From contig CAUJIW010000084.1 of NCBI GenBank assembly GCA_963205175.1, positions 1 to 64,000 of the forward strand: a stretch of 64,000 nucleotides of DNA, given 5' to 3'. The first letter of the stretch is position 1, and each line of letters starts with the position of its first letter. Below are positions 1 through 6,913 of the stretch, in pieces. Both the position numbers and the translations under genes were made by a program. The notes under the pieces are model-generated. The model saw only the letters and a program-made list of their open reading frames with translations. It did not search any database and was not told where the DNA came from. Source of the stretch: Pseudomonadota bacterium (GTDB lineage Bacteria; Pseudomonadota; Alphaproteobacteria; Sphingomonadales; Sphingomonadaceae).

Positions 1-60
1 ACGGTTGAAGTGTGCAAACTCCACCATAACGATGAACCCGGTGGCCACCAGCGACGCCGC

Positions 61-92
61 ATTCCGGGGTGGGGCATGCCCCACCCCGGAAT
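61..92. repeat. 32-bp perfect palindrome
   Basis: Both halves are exact reverse complements of each other with no loop, centred on GCATGC at 74-79. Each arm carries a G-rich GGGGTGGGG core. It could be a cruciform, a protein-binding dyad or a terminator stem. No T-run follows on either side, which argues against a simple intrinsic terminator. Confidence 0.85.
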
Positions 93-153
93 ACACCATC
101 GCCTACACCGGAAATTACACCACGAGCGCGGACGCTAACACTATGTTTTGCAG

Positions 154-264
154 GGGAACAATGGGAACATGGGAACAAGCTATCTCAAACAGACAGAAAG
201 CCTTGTGTCCTGAGGTCGCCAGCCTGTTCCCAAGCCGTCTGGCCGGTCTGGGAACATGGGAACA
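154..264. repeat. GGGAACA heptamer cluster A (six copies)
   Basis: GGGAACA occurs at 154-160, 163-169, 171-177, 250-256 and 258-264, and its complement TGTTCCC at 225-231. Six copies in 111 bp is far above the roughly eight expected by chance in 64 kb on both strands. Spacers of 1-2 bp within the groups give iteron-like tandem arrays. A matching cluster lies at 5227-5334, beyond the primase/helicase and resolvase. Likely a binding array for a replication, integration or regulatory protein of the element. Confidence 0.75.
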
Positions 265-342
265 GAATTGGCCGATCCCGATGCAGGAAAATCCGCGCGC
301 GTGTGGCTACCCCCTGCCCCCTCCAGCCGGGGAGCGGCGGTA

Positions 343-1218
343 ATGGCGGACGATTCCCAGCCTGATACGGAGGTCGGGCGGAAGCCTTGGGATGCTGATG
401 ATCCGGCAGAGACAGTGCGGCTGGCAATCGGTGTGCTGGCCAAGGGGCTTGGTGAATACGGCCTAGGGATGTCGGGCCAGTTGTCGGCAGCACAGTCGGC
501 CGACGCGCTTGATGCTGCCAGCTCGCTCTTGGGCGGCATCGCGGCGGCGTTGCGGGAGCGGGCGGCAGAGGAACAGGCGGAAGCCGGTGACGACGCGCCA
601 GAGCTGTTATCGCCCGCGATCCGGCAGGCATTCGCCAGGGGCTGCGCGCCTGCCTCGCCCGATGGGCTGGAAAGAGCAATCTGCGATTATCGCCTGGCGC
701 ACGTAGTCGTGCCGCAAATCGGCGCGCCACTGGTTGTTTGGGATGATCCTGCGGCGGGCACCCCTCCACCGTCCGCAGCCGTCCGCGCCGACATTGCGCG
801 TGTTCTCAAGGCCGCCCAAGCATTGCGTGAGACCATGGCGGGCGTTTCAGGCGAGGCGCTTGGGCGAATTAGCGTCGTGGCCTACGAGGCCGGGAAGGGG
901 GCGGGCTTTGCCAGCGCCGCATTCGATCTCACAGGCGAGTTGATAGGCCATGCCGAAGCGGCGCTGGACGAGTTGGGCGACAACGCCAGCCCTGGCCGCA
1001 CAGTTTCCCCCAAGACACGACTGGCCCTGTGGCTGGGCGACTTTCTGGAGGACAGCGGGGTTCCGGTTGTGGTTGACGGCAGGCCCTCTGCCCAATGGGC
1101 TTTGGCCTATGATTTGGCGCTAGAGGCGGCTGGCGGTGGTCCCTGCCAACATGCCCGCAAGACGCTGCAAAACGCGATTGCCCTGCGCCGGAAGGAAAGA
1201 ATGCCCCCAGCCGCCTAG
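343..1218 (+). CDS. Hypothetical protein of the mobile element
   Basis: A 291-residue protein that I do not recognise. The ATG at 343 is chosen because a GGGGAG ribosome-binding stretch lies just upstream and the region before it is repeat-rich. The sequence is soluble, alanine-rich and largely helical in character. It has an acidic N-terminus, no signal peptide, no membrane span and no obvious catalytic motif. It lies immediately before the AlpA-like gene and the DUF927 primase on the same strand, so it is probably cargo or an accessory replication or regulation protein. Codon use is high G+C like the host, so any acquisition came from a similar background. The gene call is fairly safe; the function is unknown. 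Confidence 0.7.
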   Translation: MADDSQPDTEVGRKPWDADDPAETVRLAIGVLAKGLGEYGLGMSGQLSAAQSADALDAASSLLGGIAAALRERAAEEQAEAGDDAPELLSPAIRQAFARGCAPASPDGLERAICDYRLAHVVVPQIGAPLVVWDDPAAGTPPPSAAVRADIARVLKAAQALRETMAGVSGEALGRISVVAYEAGKGAGFASAAFDLTGELIGHAEAALDELGDNASPGRTVSPKTRLALWLGDFLEDSGVPVVVDGRPSAQWALAYDLALEAAGGGPCQHARKTLQNAIALRRKERMPPAA

Positions 1219-1272
1219 GATTGTTCACACGCTCTTGTAGCGCCCAACACAACAGGATGTACATGAATGGCC

Positions 1273-1288
1273 CCCAGTGAAAACTGGG
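1273..1288 (+). promoter_or_regulatory. GNRA-loop hairpin covering the HTH gene's ribosome-binding site
   Basis: CCCAGT and ACTGGG form a 6-bp stem closed by a GAAA tetraloop. The 3' arm supplies most of the GGGAG Shine-Dalgarno sequence of the HTH gene that starts at 1299. When folded, the hairpin would mask that site. The structure is seen in the sequence; the control role is inferred. Confidence 0.45.
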
Positions 1289-1298
1289 AGCCTATGAA

Positions 1299-1484
1299 AT
1301 GAACGACACACTATCGGGCGCGCCTCTCGCCTATTCGATCAAAGAGGCCAGCCGCGCCACGTCGCTGGGGCGGACGCGGCTCTATCAGTTGATTGCCGCC
1401 GGGCGGCTGGAGGCCGTCAAGATCGGCAGCCGGACGTTGATCCCCGCCGATGCCCTGCGCAAGCTGCTGGCGGGCGACCGATGA
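1299..1484 (+). CDS. AlpA/excisionase-type helix-turn-helix protein
   Basis: A 61-residue DNA-binding protein of the HTH_17/MerR-like excisionase class. The family signature runs from YSIKEAS near residue 10, through the recognition helix region (GRTRLYQLIAAG), to the wing strand (KIGSRTLIPADAL). Relatives act as recombination directionality factors or transcriptional activators in integrative elements, such as AlpA of prophage CP4-57. The stop codon overlaps the next start as ATGA at 1481-1484, so translation is coupled to the helper and primase genes. Likely roles are excision or control of the cassette; I cannot separate these from sequence alone. Confidence 0.85.
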   Translation: MNDTLSGAPLAYSIKEASRATSLGRTRLYQLIAAGRLEAVKIGSRTLIPADALRKLLAGDR

Positions 1485-1810
1485 ACGGCGATAGCGGTGC
1501 CGTGCGATCCGGCAGGATTGACTTTGAGCGGGTCAATCGTTCGGCGTTGGCCCTCGCTGCGGCGATCGTGCGGGGCTTGCTGCCCGAAGGGCGGCTGGAG
1601 GGGCACGAATACGTTGCCCGCAACCCGCGCCGCCCTGACAAGCGGCTGGGCAGCTTCAAGGTCAATATCTCCACCGGGCGATGGGCGGACTTCGCCACGG
1701 GCGACGGCGGCGGCGATCTGGTGAGCCTTGCCGCCTTCGTTTCGGGCCTTCCCCAGCGCGAAGCCGCCATTCGGCTGGCGGAATCCATGGGGGTTTCCCC
1801 ATGGGCGTGA
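1481..1810 (+). CDS. Small primase-associated helper protein
   Basis: A 109-residue protein starting inside the ATGA overlap with the HTH gene. Its core (GSFKVNISTGRWADFATG, residues about 57-74) and a C-terminal stretch on repeated use of substrate or template (LPQREAAIRLAESMG) resemble the N-terminal region that precedes Toprim in phage and plasmid primases. No zinc-binding cysteines are present. It overlaps the next gene by 10 bp. The likely reading is that an ancestral primase N-terminus is encoded separately here and works with the DUF927 protein. Moderately sure of the gene, less so of the role. Confidence 0.7.
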   Translation: MNGDSGAVRSGRIDFERVNRSALALAAAIVRGLLPEGRLEGHEYVARNPRRPDKRLGSFKVNISTGRWADFATGDGGGDLVSLAAFVSGLPQREAAIRLAESMGVSPWA

Positions 1811-4452
1811 ACGACAGGCCGGATGATCCCTTTGCCAACGTCTCCAAGTCCATTGCCGCAGCTGACGACTCGCCAGCCGGGGATGTGCCAGAGACGAAAC
1901 GCCCGGGCGCGCCCAAGCCCAAGGGCGACTGGGTGTCCCCGGTGCCCGCCGATGCGCCGGCCGCGCGGACCTCGCACAATCACCATGGCAAGCCCTCTGC
2001 ATCTTGGGCCTATCGCGATGCGGCGGGCAGGACGATCCACTGGGTTTGCCGTTTCGACAAGCCGGACGGGTCCAAGGAAATCCTGCCGCAAACGCTGTGG
2101 CGTGAAGGCGGCCGGTTGGGCTGGCGCTGGGGTGCGCCGCCGGTCCCTCGCCCGCTCTACGGGCTGGACCGGCTGGCCTTGGCTCCAGCCGCGCCCGTGC
2201 TGATCGTGGAGGGCGAAAAGACAGCGGACGCGGCGACAGGTCTGTTTCCGGGGTTCGCGGTGGCGTCATGGTCCGGCGGGTCAAAGTCAGTCAGCAAAGC
2301 CGATTGGGCCGCGCTGGCGCGCCGCAGGGTGGCCATCCTGCCCGACGCCGACACGCCGGGGCGCGAGGCCGCGCAAGCCGTCCGCAAGGCCGCGCTGGCG
2401 GCTAGCGCAGAGGGGGCGGCTATTGTCCAGCTCCCCGCCTCGCTGCCAGCCGCATGGGATTGTGCCGATCCGTTCCCGCCGGGCTTCGCCCAATCGGACC
2501 TGCTGGGGTTGATCGGCGCGGCGCTGGAGGCCGCCAGCACCGGGCGGCTGAAAATGCCGCCGGGCTATACGCTCGATAACGATGGCCTCTATTGGCTGGA
2601 GCCGGGCAAGGATGGCGCGGACGCACGGGCTGTGCGGCTGTCCGATCCATTCGATATCATGGGCGAGGCGCGAGACGGCGATGGTGGCGATTGGGGCCTG
2701 TTGATTCGGTTCCGGGACCGCGACGGGGTGGAAAAGCGCAAGACCGTGAAGCGGGCGGCGCTGGCGTCCGATGCGGGCGCGGTGCGAGCCGAGCTTGCGG
2801 GAGCGGGAATGCTGATCCTCTCCGCGCCGGGCCAGAGAGATCGGTTCATTCGCTTCCTTCGGGAGGTGACGCATAGTGCTCGCCTCACCTTGGCGGAAAG
2901 GACCGGTTGGGTTGATACCAGCCGCTTTGTTCTGCCCCATGCAGTGATAGCGCCGCCTGGCGCGGAGCCGGTGCATTTCGACGGGGCGGCGTCTGCGCTG
3001 CACTATCGGGAAAAGGGCAGTCTGGACGGCTGGAAGCGCGCCCTGGCGGCGCTCGCACCGGGCAACAGCCGGCTCACCTTTGCCATATCTCTGGCCTTTG
3101 TCGGACCAATCATGCGCTGGCTCGATATGGAGGGCGGCGGCTTTCACTTTCGCGGGTCGTCCAGCACCGGCAAAACGTCGCTCGCCATGGCGGCTGGCAG
3201 TGTGTGGGGCGGGGGCGGCGCGCTGGGCTTCGCGTCGAGCTGGCGGGCAACTGGCAACGCCCTGGAGGGCGTCGCTCACGGTCATACCGAAACGCTGCTG
3301 ATCCTTGACGAGCTGGCGCTTGTTGATCCCCAAGAGGCGGGCAATGCCGCCTACGCGCTCGCCAGCGGCCAAGGCAAGGCACGGGCCGGACAGACCGGGG
3401 CCTTGCGCCGCCGGGCAGAATGGCGGGTCATGGTGTGCAGCACCGGGGAAATCGGCCTTGCCGACCACATGAGAACCGCGAAGCGAGGCGAGCGGACGAT
3501 GGCCGGGCAAGAGTTGCGCTTGCTCGATCTGCCGGCCGACGCTGGGGCCGGTTTCGGGGCATGGGAAGCGCTGCACAACATGGCCAGTCCAGCCGCCTTT
3601 TCCGATGCGATCAAGGCGGCCTGCGCCGCCCATTATGGCTATGCTGGGCCTGCCTTCGTGCGCGGCCTTGTTGCTGATCCTGCCCATTGGGAGCGTGAGG
3701 CCAAGCGGCTGGCCGAAGCGTTCGTGGGGAAGGCCAGGCAAGATGGGGATAGCGGGCAGGTGCATCGCGGTGCCTTGCGGTTCGCTGCCGTCGCGGCGGC
3801 TGGCGAGATGGCCATTGCGCTTGGCGTTGTGCCGTGGCGAGCTGGGGAGGCAGAGACGGCGGCGCTTGCTTGCTTCAATGCCTGGGCGGCAGGGTTTGGA
3901 CGCGCTGGCCTGCGAGAGCATCGGCAGATTCTGGAGCGGGTGCGCAACGCCATACAATCCGGGCAGTCCCGCTTTGCCAGTGTGCCAAAGGCCAAGCGGC
4001 AATCGTTCTATGGCGACGATTCGGACGACAGTAACGGGGCGGCGAGCAATCGAGAGGGGGAAGCCCGCTCGCTTTCCACGTGGGGCTATCTGCACGACAT
4101 TGAGCCGGGCAAGTCCTGCTATCTGTTCCACGATAGCGGCTGGAACGAAATCCTTGCCGGTTTCGCTCCGGCGGAAGCGGCAACGGTGCTGCAAGAACAT
4201 GGGTTTCTGGTGCCCGGCGACGGCGGCCGGCTCAAGCGCAAGCAACGTGTCGGGAATCAAAGCCTGCGCTTATACACGGTGCGGGATACCATTCTGGAAT
4301 GGGATGCAAGCGATCTGGCCAAAGCCGTCCCTTCGCCTGCCGACGCTCCAGCCGGGCCGGTAGACTGGCCAATGGATGGTCCAGCCGCGCCGGGTGCGGA
4401 TGATTACGACTACGGCGGAGATCCCTTCGCCGATGATCTGGACGGCTGGTGA
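1801..4452 (+). CDS. Toprim-DUF927 primase/helicase of a mobile element
   Basis: An 883-residue replication protein. The start at 1801 is chosen over the in-frame ATG at 1681 because the upstream gene ends at 1810 and the extra residues are out of family. The N-terminal third has a Toprim-like fold: IVEGEKTAD near residue 140 gives the acidic Glu motif, and LPDADTPG about 40 residues later gives the DxD motif. The C-terminal half is DUF927, with a Walker A loop (GSSSTGKTS, residues about 453-461) and a Walker B-like ILDELALVD. Proteins of this design unwind and prime DNA in satellite phages, plasmids and genomic islands. The TGA overlaps the ATG of a truncated frame that follows, showing the operon once continued. 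Confidence 0.88.
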   Translation: MGVNDRPDDPFANVSKSIAAADDSPAGDVPETKRPGAPKPKGDWVSPVPADAPAARTSHNHHGKPSASWAYRDAAGRTIHWVCRFDKPDGSKEILPQTLWREGGRLGWRWGAPPVPRPLYGLDRLALAPAAPVLIVEGEKTADAATGLFPGFAVASWSGGSKSVSKADWAALARRRVAILPDADTPGREAAQAVRKAALAASAEGAAIVQLPASLPAAWDCADPFPPGFAQSDLLGLIGAALEAASTGRLKMPPGYTLDNDGLYWLEPGKDGADARAVRLSDPFDIMGEARDGDGGDWGLLIRFRDRDGVEKRKTVKRAALASDAGAVRAELAGAGMLILSAPGQRDRFIRFLREVTHSARLTLAERTGWVDTSRFVLPHAVIAPPGAEPVHFDGAASALHYREKGSLDGWKRALAALAPGNSRLTFAISLAFVGPIMRWLDMEGGGFHFRGSSSTGKTSLAMAAGSVWGGGGALGFASSWRATGNALEGVAHGHTETLLILDELALVDPQEAGNAAYALASGQGKARAGQTGALRRRAEWRVMVCSTGEIGLADHMRTAKRGERTMAGQELRLLDLPADAGAGFGAWEALHNMASPAAFSDAIKAACAAHYGYAGPAFVRGLVADPAHWEREAKRLAEAFVGKARQDGDSGQVHRGALRFAAVAAAGEMAIALGVVPWRAGEAETAALACFNAWAAGFGRAGLREHRQILERVRNAIQSGQSRFASVPKAKRQSFYGDDSDDSNGAASNREGEARSLSTWGYLHDIEPGKSCYLFHDSGWNEILAGFAPAEAATVLQEHGFLVPGDGGRLKRKQRVGNQSLRLYTVRDTILEWDASDLAKAVPSPADAPAGPVDWPMDGPAAPGADDYDYGGDPFADDLDGW

Positions 4453-4520
4453 TGGCCGTCCCGGATAGCCCGCCGCAATTCGATCTGTTCGAGGCGCTGT
4501 CCACTAAGGTGCACCCATAG
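4452..4520 (+). pseudogene. Truncated start of the next cassette gene
   Basis: An ATG overlapping the primase stop (TGATG) opens a 22-codon frame (begins MAVPDSPPQFDLFEAL) that ends at TAG 4518-4520. The first 16 residues look like normal coding sequence of the element. The frame then runs into the res-like region of the resolvase module at about 4502. The simplest reading is a gene cut short when the resolvase module inserted. A real leader-size peptide is possible but less likely. Confidence 0.5.
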
Positions 4521-4633
4521 GGAACGTGCACATACATCCTCAAAGATGTTCACTTAGGGTCAAAATGGAATTTAGTTGACACTTGCGAGAGAGGGTCTTA
4601 GACCTTAGTGCACACCGCGAACAGGGATGCACT
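4502..4633 (+). promoter_or_regulatory. Res-like site with embedded resolvase promoter
   Basis: Several dyads lie directly upstream of the resolvase. GTGCAC arms at 4509-4514 and 4526-4531 frame one site, AGTGCA 4607-4612 and TGCACT 4628-4633 frame another, and the 9-bp pair CACTAAGGT 4502-4510 / ACCTTAGTG 4602-4610 encloses the whole. A promoter sits between them: TTGACA 4576-4581, 17 bp, TAGACC 4599-4604. The -10 box touches the last dyad. This arrangement matches res sites of Tn3-type resolvases, where the enzyme represses its own gene. Confidence 0.6.
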
Positions 4634-4636
4634 TCA

Positions 4637-5188
4637 ATGAGCATGATCGGATATGCCCGTGTGTCGACCGCGAGCCAGTCGACCGACATTCAGGTCGAGA
4701 AGCTGAAAGAGGCCGGTTGCAGCGTGATCCGTATGGAGAAGGTTTCCGGTCGCAGCCGCGAAGGTCGGAGTGAGCTGGAAACGGTAATGGACTTCATCCA
4801 AGCCGGCGACACTCTGGTCGTCGCCAAGCTCGACCGCCTCGGACGCTCTACTCGGGACGTGCTCAACCTGGTGCACGAACTGGAGCAGCGCGGAGCCGCC
4901 TTGCGCGTGCTCGAACCCGCCATCGATACCAATGGCCCTATGGGGAAGGTCGTGCTTACCGTCCTTGGCATGGTTTCAGAAATGGAGCTGGGCTTCATTC
5001 GCGAACGGCAGAAAGACGGTATTGAGAAGGCAAAGGCAGAAGGCCGTTACAATGGCCGGCCGGCAACGCTGGACGTTGGTGCAATTCAGAGCATGAAAGC
5101 TGGCGGGCTGGGCGCTACAGAGATCGCCCGCCGCCTGAACTGTTCGCGCAGCGCGGTCTACAAGATTTTGAATGCTACCCCTGCATAG
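4637..5188 (+). CDS. Serine recombinase, Tn3-type resolvase
   Basis: A 183-residue small serine recombinase. The catalytic domain begins MSMIGYARVST, with nucleophile Ser10. It also shows LVVAKLDRLGRS (the conserved DRLGRS motif with its Arg) and the long E-helix near GMVSEMELGFIRERQ. The C-terminal Hin-type HTH is LGATEIARRLNCSRSAVYKIL. Full length is normal for resolvases and invertases. The ATG at 4637 is used rather than an upstream TTG because the family starts exactly here. It cuts and rejoins DNA at paired res sites to resolve cointegrates or dimers. No transposase is nearby, so it is a stand-alone module or a transposon remnant. A 6-bp hairpin (5177-5192) overlaps its stop. Confidence 0.93.
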   Translation: MSMIGYARVSTASQSTDIQVEKLKEAGCSVIRMEKVSGRSREGRSELETVMDFIQAGDTLVVAKLDRLGRSTRDVLNLVHELEQRGAALRVLEPAIDTNGPMGKVVLTVLGMVSEMELGFIRERQKDGIEKAKAEGRYNGRPATLDVGAIQSMKAGGLGATEIARRLNCSRSAVYKILNATPA

Positions 5189-5221
5189 GGGTGTTGGCCG
5201 CCAAACCTGCGTTGAGGGTGT

Positions 5222-5258
5222 AAGGCTGTTCCCAAGTGTTTAGGCCGGGAACAGCCTT
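5222..5258. terminator. 12-bp hairpin after the resolvase
   Basis: AAGGCTGTTCCC (5222-5233) and GGGAACAGCCTT (5247-5258) pair perfectly around a 13-nt loop. The stem contains two copies of the GGGAACA heptamer in inverted order. Only a weak pyrimidine run follows, so it may be a protein-binding dyad rather than a terminator. Confidence 0.45.
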
Positions 5259-5334
5259 CCTCATTCTCGGGAACACGGTTTCACTTATAAAACCAATACG
5301 TTGCCGGTTGTGTTCCCATTTTCCCGCTGTTCCC
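5227..5334. repeat. GGGAACA heptamer cluster B (five copies)
   Basis: TGTTCCC at 5227-5233, 5311-5317 and 5328-5334, and GGGAACA at 5247-5253 and 5269-5275. The motif is the same as in cluster A, about 5 kb upstream, but here the orientations are mixed. The AT-rich stretch 5280-5300 between copies could be an unwinding region. Confidence 0.7.
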
Positions 5335-5449
5335 GACATTTGGAGAGCAACCCAACGACCTAGCGTGCCAGCCGAACCCGGATCGCTCTACAGGTGGGGT
5401 TGGTGCGGCAGCGCTGCCCATAGCTCCCAGTCTACCGTCACTCGAAACA

Positions 5450-5472
5450 TTTGGGGGTATCTTTGGGGGTAT
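5450..5472. repeat. TTTGGGGGTAT tandem repeat, possible element edge
   Basis: Two exact 11-bp copies (5450-5460 and 5462-5472) are separated by one C. Repeats of this look occur beside tyrosine-integrase genes in proteobacterial islands, where they may be arm-type binding sites. No integrase gene is present here. The repeat marks the approximate right limit of the accessory DNA; calling it an attachment region is inference. Confidence 0.4.
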
Positions 5473-5757
5473 GTACAAAAGGATGCGCGAGGGGAGTGGC
5501 TGAAATTAGCTATTATCATGGCGCTTTACGATTCCCATCACCCAGCCGCTTCCTTCCCCCCTGCCTGTGCGCCCGACCCGTTGGCCCACCGTGATCGTGA
5601 CGACGACATGGGTGGCGGAGAATGTGGTGTGCTGCTTGACGTGGCGCAATCGGTCCGGCGAGCGACCGCGATAGGATGCCCTCATGAACGCCGGCCCTGA
5701 GCGCCTGCCCGCCCCGCCGGGCGGACGCGACGGCTGACGCCAAGGAAGGAGCTGCCC

Positions 5758-6834
5758 ATGACCCGCATGATGAAGGCCGCCATCTTTGCCGAACCCGGCC
5801 GGATCGTGCTCGATGACAAGCCCGTGCCCGATGTCGGCCCGCTCGACGCGCTGGTTCGGATCACCACCACCACCATTTGCGGTACCGACGTGCACATCCT
5901 CAAGGGCGAGTATCCCGTGGCCCGGGGGTTGACCATTGGCCATGAGCCGGTGGGGGTGATCGAGAAGCTGGGGTCCGCCGTGGTCGGATATCAGGAAGGT
6001 CAGCGGGTGATCGCCGGCGCGATCACTCCCAGCGGCCACAGTGCCGCCTGCCTGTGTGGCTGTCACTCGCAGGACGGCGCGGGCACCCGCCACGGCTTCA
6101 AAGCCCTGGGCGGCTGGCGCTTCGGCAACACCATCGACGGGGCACAGGCGGAATATCTGCTGGTGCCCGACGCGATGACCAACCTGGCGCCGATTCCCGA
6201 CGCACTGAGCGATGAGCAGGTGCTGATGTGCCCCGACATCATGTCCACCGGCTTTTCCGGCGCCGAGAGCGGGCAGGTGAAGATCGGCGACACCGTGGCC
6301 GTTTTCGCCCAGGGGCCGATCGGTCTTTGTGCCACTGCCGGCGCCCGGCTGATGGGCGCCACCCGTATCATCGTGGTCGATGCCGTACCGGCCCGGCTGG
6401 CCATCGCCAGGCAGATGGGCGCCGACGAGACGGTGGATTTCAGTCGTGTCGACGTGGTCGACGAGATCATGCGTCTGACAGACGGACGCGGTGTCGACGT
6501 CGCCATCGAGGCGTTGGGACGTCAGGCGACCTTCGAGGCAGCGCTGCGGGTGTTGCGGCCCGGCGGCACGCTGTCCTCGCTGGGCGTCTATTCCAGCGAT
6601 CTGACCATCCCGCTCGATGCCTTCCGGGCGGGGCTGGGCGACAACAAGATCGTCACCACCCTGTGTCCTGGCGGCAAGGAGCGGATGCGCCGTCTGATGG
6701 CGGTGATCGCCGCCGAGCGTCTCGACACCCGCCCGCTGGTGACGCATCGCTTCAAGCTCGACGACATCGAGGTCGCCTACGACCTGTTCGCCCATCAGCG
6801 CGACGGCGTGTTGAAGATCGCCATCACACCGTGA
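5758..6834 (+). CDS. Zinc-dependent alcohol dehydrogenase
   Basis: A 358-residue medium-chain dehydrogenase close to the secondary-alcohol (isopropanol) dehydrogenase branch. It interconverts alcohols and ketones or aldehydes with NAD(P). The GroES-like half shows TICGTDVH (catalytic zinc Cys) and GHEPVGVIEKLG (His-Glu motif). A cysteine-containing segment (ACLCGC) follows, as in that branch. The Rossmann half starts near VAVFAQGPIGLCA with its glycine motif, and IIVVDAV ends the second strand. The start follows a strong AAGGAGG-like site. It is the first chromosomal gene after the accessory block, stands alone and converges on ahpF across a terminator. The exact substrate cannot be told from sequence. 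Confidence 0.88.
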   Translation: MTRMMKAAIFAEPGRIVLDDKPVPDVGPLDALVRITTTTICGTDVHILKGEYPVARGLTIGHEPVGVIEKLGSAVVGYQEGQRVIAGAITPSGHSAACLCGCHSQDGAGTRHGFKALGGWRFGNTIDGAQAEYLLVPDAMTNLAPIPDALSDEQVLMCPDIMSTGFSGAESGQVKIGDTVAVFAQGPIGLCATAGARLMGATRIIVVDAVPARLAIARQMGADETVDFSRVDVVDEIMRLTDGRGVDVAIEALGRQATFEAALRVLRPGGTLSSLGVYSSDLTIPLDAFRAGLGDNKIVTTLCPGGKERMRRLMAVIAAERLDTRPLVTHRFKLDDIEVAYDLFAHQRDGVLKIAITP

Positions 6835-6855
6835 CGCCGCCGCCGCGCAAAACGA

Positions 6856-6891
6856 CAACGGCGCCGACGCGGGCTTGCGTCGACGCCGTTG
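6856..6891. terminator. Bidirectional terminator hairpin between adh and ahpF
   Basis: CAACGGCGCCGACGC and GCGTCGACGCCGTTG pair at 14 of 15 positions around a 6-nt loop. It lies 22 bp from each of the two converging gene ends, as expected of a shared terminator. Confidence 0.65.
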
Positions 6892-6913
6892 CGATCGCGG
6901 CGGCAGGAGGGGG

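Larger units (their letters stand above)
1..342. other. Non-coding left edge of the accessory region
   Basis: I find no convincing gene here. An open frame at 5-343 runs through the palindrome at 61-92 and the GGGAACA cluster at 154-264 and has no protein-like character. Read on the minus strand from about position 139, the sequence begins GTTAGCG, loosely like the GTAAGCG ends of IS66-family elements. So 1-139 might be the end of an insertion sequence lying mostly outside the window, but that resemblance is weak. Confidence 0.5.
5189..5757. other. Gene-free junction between element and chromosome
   Basis: I see no credible gene in these 569 bp. They contain a 12-bp hairpin (5222-5258), the second GGGAACA cluster (5227-5334) and a TTTGGGGGTAT tandem repeat (5450-5472). 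After about 5480 the sequence looks like ordinary host intergenic DNA leading to the alcohol dehydrogenase. The open frame at 5236-5700 crosses all of these repeats and is not protein-like. Confidence 0.6.

Noticed and set aside
5-343. 112-codon open frame at the left edge
   Set aside because: It runs through a perfect palindrome and tandem heptamer repeats, lacks a ribosome-binding site and has no protein-like pattern.
2287-4260. 657-codon frame antisense to the DUF927 gene
   Set aside because: Arg/Pro/Gly-rich shadow with no motif, while the plus-strand protein has clear Toprim and Walker motifs.
5236-5700. 154-codon frame after the resolvase
   Set aside because: It crosses a hairpin, five heptamer copies and the TTTGGGGGTAT repeat, and has no recognisable protein character.
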